The notes beneath the pieces are model-generated. The model did not search any database and was not told where the DNA came from. It saw only the letters and a list, made by a program, of their open reading frames with translations. A program made the position numbers and the translations under genes. A stretch of 9,569 nt of DNA from Sphingomonas sp. (GTDB lineage Bacteria > Pseudomonadota > Alphaproteobacteria > Sphingomonadales > Sphingomonadaceae), in the NCBI GenBank assembly GCA_013822915.1, contig PNLG01000305.1:1-9569 (forward strand), written 5' to 3'. Shown here one piece after another: positions 1 to 6,722 of this stretch. Position 1 is the stretch's first letter. Every line of letters starts with the position of its first letter.

Positions 1-515
1 TCGAGATGGCAGCCCAAGTCGTGTGGCGGGTGACCGACACCGCGCAGGCGCTGTTCGATGTCGATGATTACAAGGCGTTTGTGCTCGCGCAGATCGAAGC
101 GGCGGTGCGCACCATCGGTTCGCGCTATCCCTATGATGATTTCGCGCATCAGGAAGTGACGCTGCGCGGCAATCATGATCAGGTCGGCGAGGAGCTGCGC
201 GCCGAGTTGATGGAGCGGCTGGCGGTGGCCGGGATCAGTGTCGACGAATGCGGCTTCACCCACCTTGCCTATGCGCAGGAAATTGCGGGCGCGATGCTGC
301 GCCGCCAACAGGCGGAAGCTGTGGTCGCGGCGCGCAAAACGCTGGTCGAGGGGGCGGTCGGCATGGTCGAGATGGCGCTCGAAATGCTGAGTGCGAAGAA
401 TGTCGTTGATCTGGACGATGAGCGCCGCGCGGCGATGGTGTCGAATCTGATGGTCGTGCTGTGCGGCGAACGCGATACCCAGCCGATCGTCAACACCGGA
501 TCGCTGTATCAATAA
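1..515 (+). CDS. SPFH/band 7 (prohibitin-like) domain protein, C-terminal part
   Basis: The gene is cut by the left edge. The frame is open from base 3 and ends with TAA at 513-515, leaving about 170 residues. The sequence reads as the second half of an SPFH/band 7 (stomatin-prohibitin-flotillin) domain followed by the helical tail of that family. Recognisable stretches are VVWRVTDTAQALFDVDDY, the block ending in SRYPYD, and the QEIAGAMLRRQQAEAVVAARK segment that begins the post-domain helix. Family members are usually anchored in the inner membrane by an N-terminal segment (not in this window) and form oligomeric membrane scaffolds that affect proteases or lipid microdomains. The ATG at base 6 is an internal Met, not the start. 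A ribbon-helix-helix gene follows after 2 bases, so the two are very likely co-translated. The family call is confident. The cellular role is not known from the sequence. Confidence 0.85.
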   Translation, partial: EMAAQVVWRVTDTAQALFDVDDYKAFVLAQIEAAVRTIGSRYPYDDFAHQEVTLRGNHDQVGEELRAELMERLAVAGISVDECGFTHLAYAQEIAGAMLRRQQAEAVVAARKTLVEGAVGMVEMALEMLSAKNVVDLDDERRAAMVSNLMVVLCGERDTQPIVNTGSLYQ

Positions 516-517
516 TC

Positions 518-739
518 ATGGCCGAAGCGCCGCCCCGAAAGGCCTTTGCGCTCCGCCTCGATCCGGCGCTGTTCGCCGCGATCGAGCGGAGTGCAGCGGG
601 CGATTTGCGCAGCGTGAACGCGCAGGTCGAATGCCTGCTGCGCGAGGCGCTGGCGCGGCGGGGGATCAAGCTTTCAGCGCCTGTGGTGGCGCGGCGCGGG
701 CGACCGCCCAAGGATGAGCAGGTTGATGGACTGGATTAG
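518..739 (+). CDS. Small ribbon-helix-helix (Arc/HicB-like) protein with C-terminal AT-hook
   Basis: This 73-residue protein has a short strand (KAFALRLD, about 8-15), a first helix (about 16-29) and a second helix starting SVNAQVECLLREAL (about 32-46). That is the layout of an Arc/MetJ-type ribbon-helix-helix DNA-binding domain, which normally works as a dimer. The tail holds RRGRPPK (59-65), with the GRP core of an AT-hook that binds the minor groove of AT-rich DNA. The ATG at 518 is chosen because it lies 2 bases after the SPFH stop and gives a domain start typical of the family. The frame is open further upstream (to 461), but only inside the SPFH gene. No strong Shine-Dalgarno sequence precedes it, consistent with coupling to the upstream gene. 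Automated pipelines tend to label such proteins as HicB-type antitoxins. No toxin gene is adjacent here, so that label would be doubtful. Confidence 0.8.
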   Translation: MAEAPPRKAFALRLDPALFAAIERSAAGDLRSVNAQVECLLREALARRGIKLSAPVVARRGRPPKDEQVDGLD

Positions 740-1691
740 GATGTCGGCCCGGATCGCGGTGACAACACTGGCCGTGTCTGCGGCGTCGGCTTTCGCTGCT
801 GAGCGCGAGATTACCGTGCCGGGGCCGCAAGGTGCGCTGCACGGCACGCTGCTCAAGCCCGACGCGCCGGGGCCGGTCGTGCTGATCATCCCCGGTTCCG
901 GCCCGACCGACCGCGATGGCAACAACCCGCTGGGGGTGCGCGGCGCACCCTATGCCAAGCTTGCCAACGCCCTTGCCGCGCGTGGGATTGCCAGCGTCCG
1001 CGCCGACAAGCGCGGGCAGTTTGCGAGCATGGGCGCAGTGGTCGATCCCAATGCCGTGACGATCGCCGATTATGCCGCCGATGCGCAAAGCTGGGTCGCG
1101 GCGGCGCGCGCAGCAACGGGGGCGCCTTGCGTCTGGCTGCTCGGCCATAGCGAGGGTGGGCTGGTGGCGCTGGCGACAGGGGCGGGGCCGGGCATTTGCG
1201 GGCATATCCTGGTCGCGGCATCGGGGCGACCGCTGGGCAGTGTGATCCGGGCGCAACTGCGCGCGAATCCCGCGAATGCGCCGATCCTGGCGCAGGCGGA
1301 GGGCGCGCTCGACGCGCTGGAGGCGGGCAAGCGGGTCGACACCGCCGTATTGCACCCCGCGCTTGCCAATTTGTTCGCGCCCGCTGTGCAGGGCTATCTG
1401 ATCGACTTGTTCCGGCATGATCCGGCGATGCTGGCCAAGCGGCTGTCGGCGCCGATGCTGATCGTGCAGGGCGATCAGGATCTGCAAATCGGGGTGGAGG
1501 ATGCGCGCACGCTGGCAGCGGCCCGGCCCGACGCGGTGCTGGCGATTATCCCCGGCGTCAACCATGTGCTGCGTCAGGTCGGGACCAGCGGCGACCGCGC
1601 GGCCAATCTGGCGAGCTATGGCAATGCCGAGCTGCCGGTGGACGCAGGCGTGGTCGACGCGATTGCCGGGTTTGTCCGTGGTAAGCGTTAG
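726..1691 (+). CDS. Exported alpha/beta hydrolase (serine hydrolase/esterase type)
   Basis: With the ATG at 726 the protein has 321 residues. A signal peptide is visible: charged start, hydrophobic AVTTLAVSAASAFA, probable cleavage after AFA (about residue 24), so it should act in the periplasm. The mature part has an oxyanion-type loop, PGSGPTDRDGN (about 56-66), typical of serine hydrolases annotated as alpha/beta hydrolase or S9/S33-like. The nucleophile elbow is GHSEG (Ser142), the acid lies in VQGDQD (probably Asp252) and the histidine in GVNHVLR (His280), giving a complete Ser-Asp-His triad. Starts at 714 and 741 are also in frame. 726 is preferred because AAGGA lies at 710-714, 11 bases upstream. 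The gene overlaps the preceding ribbon-helix-helix gene by 14 bases, so coupling is likely. The substrate cannot be read from the sequence; ester or peptide bonds are both possible. Confidence 0.88.
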   Translation: MDWIRMSARIAVTTLAVSAASAFAAEREITVPGPQGALHGTLLKPDAPGPVVLIIPGSGPTDRDGNNPLGVRGAPYAKLANALAARGIASVRADKRGQFASMGAVVDPNAVTIADYAADAQSWVAAARAATGAPCVWLLGHSEGGLVALATGAGPGICGHILVAASGRPLGSVIRAQLRANPANAPILAQAEGALDALEAGKRVDTAVLHPALANLFAPAVQGYLIDLFRHDPAMLAKRLSAPMLIVQGDQDLQIGVEDARTLAAARPDAVLAIIPGVNHVLRQVGTSGDRAANLASYGNAELPVDAGVVDAIAGFVRGKR

Positions 1692-1693
1692 AG

Positions 1694-1718
1694 CCTGTTT
1701 CAGCCAAGCTGAAACAGG
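1694..1718. terminator. Perfect 11-bp hairpin just after the hydrolase stop (possible terminator)
   Basis: CCTGTTTCAGC (1694-1704) and GCTGAAACAGG (1708-1718) are perfect inverted repeats separated by three bases. The stem begins 3 bases after the stop codon of the hydrolase. It is well placed to end or protect the 3' end of that transcript. No run of T follows on either strand, so it is not a canonical intrinsic terminator. It may act as an RNA-stabilising hairpin or be part of a repeated palindromic element. Confidence 0.5.
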
Positions 1719-1719
1719 T

Positions 1720-1861
1720 GCGGCACCGGCCAGTATCGGGTGGACAGCGCCCCGCGCTGTTCAAGTCATGCCGGGGCATGACCGGCCCGTTACTCCCCCT
1801 CCCGGCCGCCCACTACAGTATCTTGGATGGGCGGTAGGGAGGGGGAGCGGGCCGGTGCCGC
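1720..1861. repeat. Structured intergenic element with nested inverted repeats
   Basis: This non-coding stretch lies between two convergent genes and is nearly all self-complementary. A 12-bp pair (GCGGCACCGGCC at 1720-1731, its complement at 1850-1861) brackets it. Inside are ACAGCGC/GCGCTGT (1744-1750 with 1754-1760), TCATGCC/GGCATGA (1766-1772 with 1775-1781) and a long interrupted hairpin in which 1781-1789, 1793-1803 and 1806-1812 pair in turn with 1848-1856, 1837-1847 and 1828-1834. No coding content is apparent. It could serve as a bidirectional terminator for the converging genes, or be a REP-like or MITE-like repeat copied elsewhere in the genome. Confidence 0.6.
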
Positions 1862-1883
1862 CTCCACGTAAGTGGGGCAAACT

Positions 1884-2732
1884 CTAGCCGGAAAACGCCT
1901 CGTCCAGCAGCCGGGCCAGGCGCAGCCCGGCGCGCTCAATCTGGCGCCGCTGCACCGGGACCAGCCGCACGATCGTTTCATTGTCGAGCTTTGCCCGACC
2001 GGCCGGCGCGACGCAGGGCTTGTCATCGGTTGCGCTGGGGTAAGCGATGGTGCGGGCGATGTCATAGCTTTCCCGGCTCCAATCGGCGGTGGTCCCGGCC
2101 TGAATCGGGGCCGCTTCGGCGGCGGTATAGCGGCGCACCATTTCCGGCCCGTCGGTGATCGCGCGTTCGGCGAGCTGTCCGTCCCAGATGCTGTGCAGGT
2201 TCAGCCGTTCGGGCGCGTAGTCGCCATAGGCGGCGCGCAGGGCATTGCCGCCCGAATCATTATGCGATCCCGAATGGAGCGGCATGTGCATGTCGCCGAC
2301 GAAATGGACCAGAAACACCAGCGCCTGCACCCGCTCGGCCAGCGGGGTGTCCTTCGCCTGAAGCAGTTTCACATCGCGGTCGATCTGTGCCGACACGCAA
2401 TTGCCGTTCGCGCACGCCGCCTTCAGGTCAAAGGTGCCGCAAATATCGAGCGTCTGGTAATGCCAGGGCGACGAATAGCCAAAGCGCAATGCATAGCGCC
2501 CGCGCACACAATCGGGCCATACGCTCGCTTCCTCGATCGTGCGCGCGGTGCATTTGGGCGTCGCCAGCGCGCGCTGTTGCGCGAGCAGCGCGCGCACCCG
2601 GGCGGCGGTGGCGGGCGACACATTGGCCACGGCGATCCGGCCGATCGTGTGGTGGCCGAACTGGCCGTATGCGAGGGCGGGGCTGGCGGGCAGCAGGGCT
2701 GCGGCGAGCATGAGCGATGCGGTGCGAATCAT
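1884..2732 (-). CDS. Secreted S1/P1-type zinc nuclease
   Basis: This 282-residue protein has a clear signal peptide (MIRTASLMLAAALLPASPALA) with cleavage expected before Tyr22. S1/P1 nucleases are trinuclear-zinc enzymes that cut single-stranded nucleic acids and release 5'-nucleotides, outside the cytoplasm. All side-chain zinc ligands known from P1 can be placed: His27, Asp74, His91 (in WHY), His143/Asp147/His153 (in HFVGDMHMPLH), and His180/Asp184 (in NLHSIWDG). The mature N-terminal residue, which binds zinc through its backbone, is normally Trp but is Tyr22 here (YGQFGH). The ATG at 2732 is chosen because it starts the signal peptide. The longer open frame to 2801 would overlap the upstream gene. 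It is the last gene of a minus-strand operon, 25 bases after the isoaspartyl peptidase, and its Shine-Dalgarno sequence is weak. A role in scavenging nucleotides from extracellular nucleic acid is inferred. Confidence 0.92.
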   Translation of the reverse strand: MIRTASLMLAAALLPASPALAYGQFGHHTIGRIAVANVSPATAARVRALLAQQRALATPKCTARTIEEASVWPDCVRGRYALRFGYSSPWHYQTLDICGTFDLKAACANGNCVSAQIDRDVKLLQAKDTPLAERVQALVFLVHFVGDMHMPLHSGSHNDSGGNALRAAYGDYAPERLNLHSIWDGQLAERAITDGPEMVRRYTAAEAAPIQAGTTADWSRESYDIARTIAYPSATDDKPCVAPAGRAKLDNETIVRLVPVQRRQIERAGLRLARLLDEAFSG

Positions 2733-2757
2733 GGCGCTGCTGATAGCGGCGGGGGCG

Positions 2758-3678
2758 CTATTCGTCGCCGAAAATTGCCACCTCGCGGTGCCCCGACGCA
2801 TCAGTTCGGGCGCGGAACATGCCGGGGGTTATAAACGCCCACTGCGCCGCGCCCTCTGGCGTCGCCACAATCACTCCGCCAGTGCCGCCCAGTGCGCGCA
2901 CATCGGCGAGTGTGGCCGCAATCGCGCCCGCCAGATCGGCCCCGGCAAGGCGCAGGCGCGCGCCAATTTCGTGGCCGACACTGGCGCGCAGGAAAAACTC
3001 GCCCGATCCGGTGGCCGAGACGGCACAGCTGCGATTGTCGGCATAGGTGCCCGCGCCCAGCACCGGCGTGTCGCCAATCCGGCCCCAGCGCTTGCCCATC
3101 ACCCCGCCGGTCGAGGTGGCGGCGGCGACGCTGCGCGCTGTGTCGCACGCGACCGCGCCGACGGTGCCGTATTTCATCTCGGCATCGAACCAGCCACGCC
3201 CGTGCGCGCGCAATTCACCGTGTTGGCGCAGGCGTTCAGGGGTTGCGAACCAGTCGGCATCGGCCTCGGGCAGGCCCTGCTCGCGGGCGAATTGATCGGC
3301 GCCGGCACCACTCAGCAATACATGCGGCGTCGCCGCCATTACCGCGCGCGCGAGCGACACCGGGTTGCGCGTCGTGGCGACGCCTGCCACCGCGCCGCCG
3401 CTCCGGTCGCGACCGTCCATGATCGCTGCATCCAGGCTGACCGCGCCGTCATAGCCCAGCACCGCGCCGCGCCCGGCGTTGAAATGCGGATCATCCTCCA
3501 GCACGCGCACCGCCGCTTCAACCGCGTCGAGCGCCGTTCCGCCCGCCCGCAGGATCGCCGCGCCCGTGTCGAGCGCTTGCGCCAGCCCATTGCGCGCGCC
3601 CGCCGATTGTTCCGGCGACACGTTGTCGCGGCGCAACTGGCCCGCGCCGCCATGGATCATCAGGGTCCAGTGGGTCAT
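2758..3678 (-). CDS. iaaA: Isoaspartyl peptidase/L-asparaginase (Ntn hydrolase, T2 family)
   Basis: This 306-residue enzyme belongs to the plant-type asparaginase/IaaA family. Such proteins fold as inactive precursors and cut themselves before a conserved Thr, which becomes the nucleophile. They hydrolyse beta-aspartyl dipeptides and, less well, asparagine. The cleavage site is the GTVGAVACD stretch, making Thr172 the nucleophile. Residues matching the E. coli IaaA active site appear at a constant offset of 7: Thr190 (STGG), Arg200 and Asp203 (GRIGDTP), Thr223 and Gly224 (TGSGE). HGGAG near the N-terminus and NAGRG (67-71) are also typical. No signal peptide is seen, so it should be cytoplasmic. 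The ATG at 3678 overlaps the acyltransferase stop as ATGA, with GGAG 7 bases upstream; the open frame extends further only inside that gene. It is the middle gene of a three-gene operon. Confidence 0.93.
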   Translation of the reverse strand: MTHWTLMIHGGAGQLRRDNVSPEQSAGARNGLAQALDTGAAILRAGGTALDAVEAAVRVLEDDPHFNAGRGAVLGYDGAVSLDAAIMDGRDRSGGAVAGVATTRNPVSLARAVMAATPHVLLSGAGADQFAREQGLPEADADWFATPERLRQHGELRAHGRGWFDAEMKYGTVGAVACDTARSVAAATSTGGVMGKRWGRIGDTPVLGAGTYADNRSCAVSATGSGEFFLRASVGHEIGARLRLAGADLAGAIAATLADVRALGGTGGVIVATPEGAAQWAFITPGMFRARTDASGHREVAIFGDE

Positions 3679-4844
3679 GACTTTGCTCCCGCCCCGGTGC
3701 GCGCGGGGCTGGCCCGGCGCCCCCGCAAACCGATCAGCGGACGGAGCCAGCCAATCTCGCGCCCCAGCCGGTAAAAGGCCCAGCACCCGGCCACCGTCGC
3801 TGCCACCAGCACGACAAACTCGGCCAGCGGCCCGATATTGGCCCGCAGCAGCACGCCCGCGACCACCACGATGATAGTCTGGTGGATGAGGTAAAAGGGA
3901 AACACCGCTTCGTTCAACATCGCCCGCACCGGATGGTCATGGTTGAACCAGCGATCGGCAATGCCCAGCAGCGCAATGATGCTCCCCCAGCTTTGGACCG
4001 CGCGCGCGACGCCAAAGGCGAACCACAGATCGCGCGACATGCGCGGCGGTCCCATATAGCTGATTTCGAGGGCTGCGACCACGCCATAGCCGATCAGTCC
4101 CAGCACCAGCCCCACCGGCCACCAGCGGCGGATCGACCGCCAGATGCGCTCTGACCCGCGCAGCAGAAAGCCGAACAGAAACATTGCAGCATAAACGCGG
4201 TGCACCGGCCCGTCATCGATCAGCGCATGCGTCTCGCGCGCGCCGGGGAAGGTCCACGCCACTTGCGCGATCAGCAGCGCGATCGGCACGATCAGCACCA
4301 ATGGCCCGGCAAGCCCGTGTTCGACCATTTTGCCCGCAAACCCGCTTGCTCGGCGGGGGAGCACCGCCAACCCGACCGCCAGTGCGCAGGTATAAATCCA
4401 CAAATACAGCACGAACCACAAATGGTTCCAGGCGGGCAGCACAATACCGCTCAGTTTCCCGAACCGGAAATAATCATGCACCCAGAAATGCCAAAACCCG
4501 GCCGCATAGCGATGCTGCGTGCTGAGCTCGACCCAGGATTGCGGCGGCACGATGACCGCGATGCCAAAGAGTAGCGGCGGGATTAGCCGCTTGGTTCGCC
4601 CCCAGGCAAAATCGCCCGCCCCAGCGCACCCGGCCAGAATCGCCCGGCTCGCATAGCCCGACACCACGAACAGTACCGGCAGCCGCCATGCATTCACCGC
4701 CTGCATGGGAACGCTGACCCAATCGATCGGGTGCGCGGTCTTTGCATGATAGGGCCAGGTCACAAAGACGAGCGCGATGTGATAGAAAATGAGCAGGCCA
4801 AAGGCCGCGATCCGCAGCCAATCCATGCCATAGTGCCGCCCCAA
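3675..4844 (-). CDS. Acyltransferase 3 (AT3) family integral membrane protein
   Basis: This is a 389-residue polytopic membrane protein of the AT3 family (related to OpgC/OafA), which moves acyl groups such as acetyl or succinyl onto envelope glycans or other extracytoplasmic acceptors. The family's R-X10-H motif in the first membrane helix is present: Arg11 and His22 in WLRIAAFGLLIFYH. LPVLFVVSGYASR follows in the next segment, and further hydrophobic segments run to near the C-terminus, which ends in a basic tail. The start chosen is a TTG at 4844, giving MGRHYGMDWLR, because GGAG lies 8 bases upstream at 4853-4856 and the RHYG-DWLR beginning fits relatives. ATG at 4826 would lose RHYG; TTG at 4886 is possible but lacks this spacing. 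It is the first gene of the operon with the isoaspartyl peptidase and nuclease, and is divergent from ispG. The acceptor is unknown. Confidence 0.85.
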   Translation of the reverse strand: MGRHYGMDWLRIAAFGLLIFYHIALVFVTWPYHAKTAHPIDWVSVPMQAVNAWRLPVLFVVSGYASRAILAGCAGAGDFAWGRTKRLIPPLLFGIAVIVPPQSWVELSTQHRYAAGFWHFWVHDYFRFGKLSGIVLPAWNHLWFVLYLWIYTCALAVGLAVLPRRASGFAGKMVEHGLAGPLVLIVPIALLIAQVAWTFPGARETHALIDDGPVHRVYAAMFLFGFLLRGSERIWRSIRRWWPVGLVLGLIGYGVVAALEISYMGPPRMSRDLWFAFGVARAVQSWGSIIALLGIADRWFNHDHPVRAMLNEAVFPFYLIHQTIIVVVAGVLLRANIGPLAEFVVLVAATVAGCWAFYRLGREIGWLRPLIGLRGRRASPARTGAGAKS

Positions 4845-4909
4845 CGCCGTTTCTCCACCGGGCAGGCACACAAACGCCGCTGCCAAATCTGCACTGCCCC
4901 GCTATCATA

Positions 4910-4938
4910 TCGACGCGCGGGACACGCAACGCTATATC
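4910..4938 (+). promoter_or_regulatory. Candidate sigma-70 promoter of ispG in the divergent intergenic region
   Basis: TCGACG (4910-4915) and TATATC (4933-4938) each match the sigma-70 consensus at 4 of 6 positions, with the ideal 17-base spacing. The -10 box ends 29 bases before the ispG start, giving a short leader. The Shine-Dalgarno sequence AAGGA (4954-4958) lies 9 bases before the ATG. On the minus strand of the same 123-bp region, TATGAT (4904-4909) resembles a -10 box for the acyltransferase operon, but no good -35 box is at the right distance. Both calls rest on hexamer matches only. Confidence 0.38.
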
Positions 4939-4967
4939 GCGCACAACTTTATCAAGGAACACTGCTC

Positions 4968-6095
4968 ATGTCCCTTCGTCCGTGGCGCGATATCACTCGT
5001 CGGCAAAGTCGGCAGATCATGGTCGGCAATGTGCCGGTGGGCGGCGATGCCCCCGTCACCGTGCAGACGATGACCAACACGCCCACATCCGATCCGGTCG
5101 CGACGATCAACCAGATCCGCCGCTGTGAAGAGGCGGGCGCCGACATTATCCGCGTGTCGTGCCCCGATGTCGAAAGCACCGCCGCCCTGAAGCAGATTGT
5201 GCGCGCGGCGCGGGTGCCGATCGTTGCCGACATCCATTTTCACTATAAGCGCGCGCTGGAGGCAGCGGACGCAGGCGCGGCGTGTCTGCGCATCAATCCC
5301 GGCAATATCGGCTCGGCAGAGCGAGTGCGCGAAGTTGTGAATGCGGCCCGCGCCAATGGCTGTGCGATCCGCATCGGCGTGAATGCTGGTAGCTTGGAAA
5401 AGGATTTGCTCGAAAAATATGGCGAGCCCTGCCCCGAAGCGCTGGTCGAGTCCGCGCTCGACCATATCAAGCTGTTGCAGGACCATGATTTCCACGAATT
5501 CAAGGTCGCGGTGAAGGCGTCGGACCTGTTCCTCGCGGTCGCCGCCTATCAGCAATTGGCCGAAGCGGTCGATTGCCCGCTCCATCTCGGCATTACCGAG
5601 GCGGGTGGTTTTGTCGGCGGCACGGTCAAATCGGCGATCGGCATTGGCTCGCTCTTGTGGTTCGGCATTGGCGATACGTTGCGGGTGTCGCTGTCGGCGG
5701 AGCCCGAGGAGGAAGTGCGCGTCGGGTTCGAGATTTTGAAGGCGCTCGGCATTCGCAATCGCGGCGTGCGGGTGGTGTCGTGCCCGTCCTGCGCGCGGCA
5801 GGGTTTTGACGTGATCCGCACGGTGCAGGCGCTGGAGGAAAGGCTTCAGCATATCCGCACTCCCATGTCGCTGTCGGTGCTGGGCTGCGTCGTCAACGGC
5901 CCTGGCGAGGCGCGCGAAACCGATATCGGGCTGACCGGCGGCGGCAATGGCAAGCATATGGTCTATCTGTCGGGGGTCACCGATCACACGGTCGAAAGCG
6001 CCGATATGATCGACCATATCGTCAAGCTGGTCGAGGCAAAGGCCGCCGAAATTGACGCAGCCGACGCGGCAAAGCTCGTCGAAGCGGCCGAATAA
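4968..6095 (+). CDS. ispG: 4-hydroxy-3-methylbut-2-en-1-yl diphosphate synthase (IspG/GcpE)
   Basis: IspG is the 4Fe-4S enzyme of the MEP isoprenoid pathway. It reductively converts 2-C-methyl-D-erythritol 2,4-cyclodiphosphate to HMBPP in the cytoplasm. The 375-residue protein is the full length of the bacterial short form. The N-terminal TIM-barrel part shows VTVQTMTNTPTSD (31-42), VPIVADIHF (83-91), LRINPGNIG (107-115) and GITEAGG (208-214). The cluster ligands are Cys272 and Cys275 (SCPSCARQGFD), Cys307 and Glu314 (LGCVVNGPGEA), exactly two residues on from the E. coli positions (270, 273, 305, 312). The ATG at 4968 has AAGGA 9 bases upstream and gives the usual start; the open frame to 4731 lies antisense inside the divergent acyltransferase gene. 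The last 15 or so residues are Ala/Glu/Asp-rich. A protease gene follows after 39 bases and may be co-transcribed. Confidence 0.98.
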   Translation: MSLRPWRDITRRQSRQIMVGNVPVGGDAPVTVQTMTNTPTSDPVATINQIRRCEEAGADIIRVSCPDVESTAALKQIVRAARVPIVADIHFHYKRALEAADAGAACLRINPGNIGSAERVREVVNAARANGCAIRIGVNAGSLEKDLLEKYGEPCPEALVESALDHIKLLQDHDFHEFKVAVKASDLFLAVAAYQQLAEAVDCPLHLGITEAGGFVGGTVKSAIGIGSLLWFGIGDTLRVSLSAEPEEEVRVGFEILKALGIRNRGVRVVSCPSCARQGFDVIRTVQALEERLQHIRTPMSLSVLGCVVNGPGEARETDIGLTGGGNGKHMVYLSGVTDHTVESADMIDHIVKLVEAKAAEIDAADAAKLVEAAE

Positions 6096-6134
6096 CGCGG
6101 CTTAACCGCCGATTATCCATATGCCTTAGCCGCG

Positions 6135-6698
6135 ATGGTAGTGCGTTGCGGCTATGGCGATGGGGTGCGACTGACTCTTTTCCTTGTGGCGGTGGTGGGC
6201 GCGGCGCTTGGGCTGATGGTGCCCCTGTCGCCACCCTTGCCGCCACCCTTGCCGCCACCCGGTGCCGCGCCGCCCGACCGTGCGGGCGGGGCCTTCTCTG
6301 TCGCGCCGATTGTCGTCGCGCCTCCGCTTGCGCCCCCAAGCGAGACAGTGCTCGACCGCACGCCGGCTGGCCATTTCGTAGCGGTGGCCGATGTGAACAC
6401 TATGCCGATCCGCTTTGTCGTCGATACCGGCGCCGATATCGTCGCCCTGACCGAGGCCGATGCGCGTCAGGCGAACATCGCCTTTGACCCGCTGCAATAC
6501 CGCGTCATCGGGCGCGGTGCGGCGGGAGATGTGCGGGGGCAGGAAGTGACGCTCGACTCGCTCGTACTCGACGGCAAGCGCGCCACCAATGTCCGTGCGG
6601 TGGTGATTGAGGGCGGCAACGTGTCGCTGCTCGGCCACACTTATTTGCGCCAGTTACAGAGCGTCAGCATCGAGGGCGACCGGATGCGGCTGCGCTAG
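6135..6698 (+). CDS. Membrane-anchored retropepsin-like aspartic protease (clan AA, DTGA)
   Basis: This 187-residue protein has one N-terminal membrane segment (LTLFLVAVVGAALGLMV, about 13-29), a proline-rich linker (about 32-69) and a C-terminal single-lobe aspartic protease domain. The catalytic motif FVVDTGADIVALT carries Asp97, and the paired hydrophobic-Gly element is SLLGHTYL (164-171). One catalytic Asp per chain means it should act as a dimer, as in retropepsins. The layout matches the bacterial family often named TIGR02281, clan AA aspartic protease, with the domain facing the periplasm. The linker is coded by a tandem 12-base repeat (6231-6242, 6243-6254) giving PPLP units. The ATG at 6135 has no clear Shine-Dalgarno sequence; a GTG at 6165 would also keep the anchor. 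It lies 39 bases after ispG without an evident terminator. Physiological substrates are unknown. Confidence 0.85.
   Translation: MVVRCGYGDGVRLTLFLVAVVGAALGLMVPLSPPLPPPLPPPGAAPPDRAGGAFSVAPIVVAPPLAPPSETVLDRTPAGHFVAVADVNTMPIRFVVDTGADIVALTEADARQANIAFDPLQYRVIGRGAAGDVRGQEVTLDSLVLDGKRATNVRAVVIEGGNVSLLGHTYLRQLQSVSIEGDRMRLR
6231..6254 (+). repeat. Tandem 12-bp repeat coding a Pro-rich linker
   Basis: CCACCCTTGCCG occurs twice in perfect tandem, and a partial third copy (CCACCC) follows at 6255-6260. It is in frame with the protease gene and encodes repeated PPLP units between the membrane anchor and the catalytic domain. Slippage at such a repeat would change linker length by four residues at a time without breaking the frame. 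Confidence 0.8.
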
Positions 6699-6722
6699 CG
6701 CTGGTTTCACCCTCCCCCCGGC

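Noticed and set aside
518..739. HicB-type antitoxin of a toxin-antitoxin pair
   Set aside because: The neighbours are an SPFH protein and an exported hydrolase, not a HicA-like or other toxin. The fold alone does not support the label.
666..1565. 299-residue open frame on the minus strand
   Set aside because: It lies antisense to the hydrolase with its complete catalytic triad. The composition is Arg/His/Gln-rich with no recognisable domain, typical of a GC-rich shadow frame.
1872..2834. 320-residue open frame on the plus strand
   Set aside because: It is antisense to the S1/P1 nuclease, whose zinc ligands are all present. The product shows no family features.
2539..3774. 411-residue open frame on the plus strand
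   Set aside because: It is antisense to the isoaspartyl peptidase and nuclease start. It is long only because of GC bias, and it is Arg/Ala/His-rich.
4932..6017. 361-residue open frame on the minus strand
   Set aside because: It is antisense to ispG, a certain gene. There is no domain or ribosome site.
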